A DNA stretch of 64,000 nt from CAYFZO01 sp965211995 (GTDB lineage Bacteria > Pseudomonadota > Gammaproteobacteria > Poriferisulfidales > Oxydemutatoraceae). Position numbers and translations under genes: made by a program. Below are positions 61,700 to 64,000 of this stretch, piece by piece. The stretch spans positions 1,736,001 through 1,800,000 of the forward strand of contig OZ243040.1 in NCBI GenBank assembly GCA_965211995.1, written 5' to 3'. Each line of letters opens with the position of its first letter. Positions within the stretch are counted from its first letter, which is position 1. Below the pieces are notes generated by a model. It worked only from the letters and a program-made list of their open reading frames with translations, searched no databases and was not told the DNA's origin.

Positions 61700-61846
61700 G
61701 GTTCAATGATACTTTAAGCGGTCTATTTCGTATAGATTTCAGCAGGTATTGATACATATTTTCGTGACGCATAGTGAAGCGAAACTCACACTCTTTCAAG
61801 TGGCAATAAAATCTCTGTTTGTGAATACCCCGAAAGCGGGCAAGGC
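61700..61846 (-). mobile_element. IS1595-family transposase remnant B
   Basis: GGTTCAATGATACTTTAAGC end followed by about 120 bp homologous to remnants A and C, including the coding trace KECEFRF (minus strand) and the shared GTGAATACCCCGAAAGCGGG segment also in C. Only the C-terminal end of a transposase remains. Confidence 0.75.
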
Positions 61847-61998
61847 CCAAGGGACAGGTGCCATAGCCCCGCTGAAATCATGAGGGTCGTGTAGAATACC
61901 CCTTTGTTGCACCTTGGACTGGAAGTTGCCGTCCCCCAAAGGTGGAAATCCAGAATACCCGACTATCCGATGATTTTGTTTCAGAGAGGAAAAAGCAA

Positions 61999-63006
61999 AT
62001 GGCACGAATTACCCAAATAAATGATCTTTTGTTTCCAGTTGAGCTGCAACGTGTTTATTATGAATCCGAAATAAATGGGACGAAAACGAAAATAGAAATT
62101 CCCCGAAGCAAAGTTGTTGTCAATAGAAAATCAGGAGACCCTCTTGGTGTTGTGAGCGATAATTACAAACTTATTTCAAACGAGGAAGCATTGAGTTTGG
62201 GGAAAAAGTGTTGTGCTGTACTCTTCGGCGTCGAAGAAGCATCAAATGTCGAGGTTTTTCAGGTAGAGGCGCCTTCAACAGCGAGTTATTGCTATATAGA
62301 TTTGGTTCACAGAAATTATGTGATGAATTTATGGGACGAAAAAAACCAATCAGAAATATACGTTCCATATGTAAGGGTTACGAATAGTTACAACAAATCA
62401 AGATCGTTGAGATTTGATGTAGGGTTTTGCCGGAAAATATGCTTTAACGGAATGATTTTTGAACAAGAAACCATTGAATTCACATTCAAGCACGTAAAGC
62501 ATGAGCTAAATGAAGATGTTTCTTTTGTATTAGAGGAAGGAAGAATGGAGCAATTATTTGAGAGGTTTAGATCTCATGCTAATAAACTTAAGTCATATCA
62601 GATAAACAAAAACCAATCATTCGATCTTATATGTGCACTATTCAGTGTGAAAGATAAATCAGAAATTGATTTCAGTATGGACACAGAGAGAGAGGAAGAC
62701 TATGATTTACTGATAAGGGGAATTAAACGTGTCTTGGATAAATATGTTGATGAGGCAGGGGAAAATGGCTATTCCGTATTTAACGCAATCACAGATATTG
62801 CATCCAATTGCATAAGAAATAGATATTTTCGGAGAGACAAACATTCTATGCAAAGATTGGCGGGGAATTGGATCAATTCCTTTCAAAAAGAAATAGAGAA
62901 TAGCAATTTCTCGGTTGCTGACTATATTCAGGTGTTAAAAGGGTCACCTAATAAGGCTCTCCATCTGACCGGTAGCCGCTACGCTCGCGATGCCGAGCGT
63001 GTTTAA
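61999..63006 (+). CDS. hypothetical protein, DUF932/phage-plasmid type (tentative)
   Basis: A 335-aa protein from ATG 61999, preceded by AGAGAGGA. The middle (NRKSGDPLGVVSDNYKLISN, NSYNKSRSLRFDVGFCRKIC, NGMIFE) resembles DUF932-like proteins of phages and plasmids, whose function is unknown; confidence in the family is modest. AT-rich. The last ~20 residues (NKALHLT...) look like read-through into repetitive DNA. It is bracketed by transposase remnants B and C. Confidence 0.6.
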   Translation: MARITQINDLLFPVELQRVYYESEINGTKTKIEIPRSKVVVNRKSGDPLGVVSDNYKLISNEEALSLGKKCCAVLFGVEEASNVEVFQVEAPSTASYCYIDLVHRNYVMNLWDEKNQSEIYVPYVRVTNSYNKSRSLRFDVGFCRKICFNGMIFEQETIEFTFKHVKHELNEDVSFVLEEGRMEQLFERFRSHANKLKSYQINKNQSFDLICALFSVKDKSEIDFSMDTEREEDYDLLIRGIKRVLDKYVDEAGENGYSVFNAITDIASNCIRNRYFRRDKHSMQRLAGNWINSFQKEIENSNFSVADYIQVLKGSPNKALHLTGSRYARDAERV

Positions 63007-63007
63007 T

Positions 63008-63156
63008 TTTGGTTCAAGATACTTTAAGCGGTCTATTTCGTATAGATTTGAGCAGGTATTGATACATATTTTCGTGGCACACATTGAAGCGAAACTCACA
63101 CTCTTTCAAGGGGCAATAAAACCTCTGTATGTGAATACCCCGAAAGCGGGCAAGGC
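63008..63156 (-). mobile_element. IS1595-family transposase remnant C
   Basis: GGTTCAAGATACTTTAAGCG end; the minus strand still codes FYCPLKECEFRFNVCHENMY, then YLLKSIRNRPLK, the C-terminus of an ISXO2-like transposase. About 90% identical to remnant B. It forms the right border of the island next to hemC. Confidence 0.8.
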
Positions 63157-63275
63157 GCACCTTGCAAGGCCCCCGGAAGTTCTCAATCGCCCTCGCCTTT
63201 ATTATTGCCGTTTTTAGGCGCCGGGTGCTTGTCCGTGCATGACGTCGCCCGCGACGGCTGCGCGGGAATGATGAA

Positions 63276-64000
63276 ATGAGAGATACTGCGATTGTGACCG
63301 GCAATCCCCTACGCATCGCTACGCGCAAAAGTCGGCTCGCGCGATGGCAGTCGCAGCACGTTGCGGCGGCGCTGACGGCACGCGACGGCGCCCTGCGCAC
63401 CGAGTTGCTGCCGTTGACGACGCAGGGCGACCGCTTCGTCACCCGCCCGCTCGCCGACGTCGGCGGCAAGAGCCTGTTCGTCAAGGAACTTGAGGCCGCG
63501 CTGCTCGACGGCGCCGCCGACATAGCCGTCCACTCGCTGAAGGATCTGCCCGCCGAGTTGCCGCGGGGCCTGGTCATCGCCGCGGTGATGGCGCGCGCCA
63601 CACCCGCCGACGCACTGGTGTCGAACCGCTTCGGGGCCTTCGCCGAGTTGCCTGCCGGCGCGGTGGTCGGCACTTCGAGTCTGCGCCGCGCCTGCCAGTT
63701 GGCGCATCACCGCCGCGACCTTTGCATCAAGCCCCTGCGCGGCAACGTGGATACGCGCCTCGCCAAGTTGGACGCGGGCGACTACGACGCAATTGTCCTC
63801 GCCTGCGCCGGACTCGAGCGTCTCGGTCACGCCCGGCGCATCCGTGAAGCGTTGCCGCCGGAGATCATGCTGCCCGCAATCGGTCAGGGCGCGATCGCGG
63901 TTGAATGTCGCCGCGACGCCGAGGTGTACGAGCGGGTGCGCACGCTCAACGACGACACCAGCGAGCGATGCGTCAACGCCGAGCGCGCATTGAGCCTGCG
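63276..64000 (+). CDS. hemC: hydroxymethylbilane synthase (3' end outside window)
   Basis: ATG 63276 opens MRDTAIVTGNPLRIATRKSR, then LARWQSQHV. Conserved stretches follow: GGKSLFVKELEAALLDGAAD, IAVHSLKDLPAELP, GTSSLRRACQL, LRGNVDTRLAKLD and MLPAIGQGAIAVE. It polymerises four porphobilinogens in haem synthesis. The dipyrromethane-binding Cys and C-terminal domain lie beyond base 64000. Synteny argH-algZ-algR-hemC is restored here after the island. Confidence 0.96.
   Translation, partial: MRDTAIVTGNPLRIATRKSRLARWQSQHVAAALTARDGALRTELLPLTTQGDRFVTRPLADVGGKSLFVKELEAALLDGAADIAVHSLKDLPAELPRGLVIAAVMARATPADALVSNRFGAFAELPAGAVVGTSSLRRACQLAHHRRDLCIKPLRGNVDTRLAKLDAGDYDAIVLACAGLERLGHARRIREALPPEIMLPAIGQGAIAVECRRDAEVYERVRTLNDDTSERCVNAERALSL

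Noticed and set aside
1..64000. tRNA, rRNA, integrase and prophage genes
   Set aside because: None was recognised in the window; in particular no tRNA lies at the borders of either AT-rich island.

Overview
The window looks like a chromosomal piece of a GC-rich gammaproteobacterium that probably oxidises sulfur. The grounds are: the canonical order rpmH-rnpA-yidC-mnmE divergent from dnaA-dnaN-recF (7.7-16 kb); the order trkH-trkA-ntrX-ntrY-DUF4390 (41.8-48.6 kb); argH-algZ-algR followed by hemC, as in Pseudomonas-type genomes; an LpxL-type lipid A acyltransferase; and a soxYZ pair. No rRNA or tRNA gene was seen. Species cannot be named from the sequence.

Layout. 0-4 kb is an accessory patch (RhuM-like fragments, a decayed IS1595-family element, HicB-like/Fic pair, an AAA/DUF4143 ATPase behind two tandem palindromes). 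4-7.7 kb holds a sulfotransferase, an SDR and a graveyard of gene pieces (outer membrane barrel, carA start, IS91 tail, AbiEii toxin). 7.7-16 kb is the dnaA region. 16.3-17.8 kb is a sodium/solute symporter. 18.2-29.2 kb is a complete, AT-richer type II-B CRISPR-Cas locus: cas9 (1728 codons), cas1, cas2, cas4, a minus-strand tracrRNA and an array of 51 identical 37-nt repeats with 50 spacers. An IS3-family element cuts off the far end of the array, and a broken repeat survives beyond it next to crcB. 31-33.2 kb is a formamidase/amide operon (fmdA, amiS/ureI-like, fmdB). 33.7-40 kb carries dtd, pip, a MetX-like hydrolase, two nucleotide-sugar genes and an acyltransferase. 40.5-41.7 kb is an XRE/ImmA regulator with a truncated PIN toxin. 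41.8-48.6 kb is the potassium uptake and NtrYX block. 48.7-53.5 kb has a frameshifted GST, an RRM protein, soxYZ, an esterase and argH.

55.6-63.2 kb is a second AT-rich island, wedged between algR and hemC. It holds an AvaI/BsoBI-like restriction-modification pair, a second copy of the IS3-family element (with a nonsense mutation), a D12-class adenine methylase beside a NotI-like nuclease gene broken by one in-frame TGA, and a hypothetical gene. Three remnants of an IS1595-family transposase in the same orientation mark its borders.

How it fits together. Defence (CRISPR, two restriction systems, toxin pieces) is concentrated in AT-rich blocks bordered by insertion sequences inside a GC-rich housekeeping backbone. 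The most striking item is the II-B locus. Its tracrRNA core is, from memory, almost identical to that of Francisella novicida although the host looks quite different. Its anti-repeat fixes the crRNA strand as minus, so the array is read towards the tracrRNA and against the cas operon.
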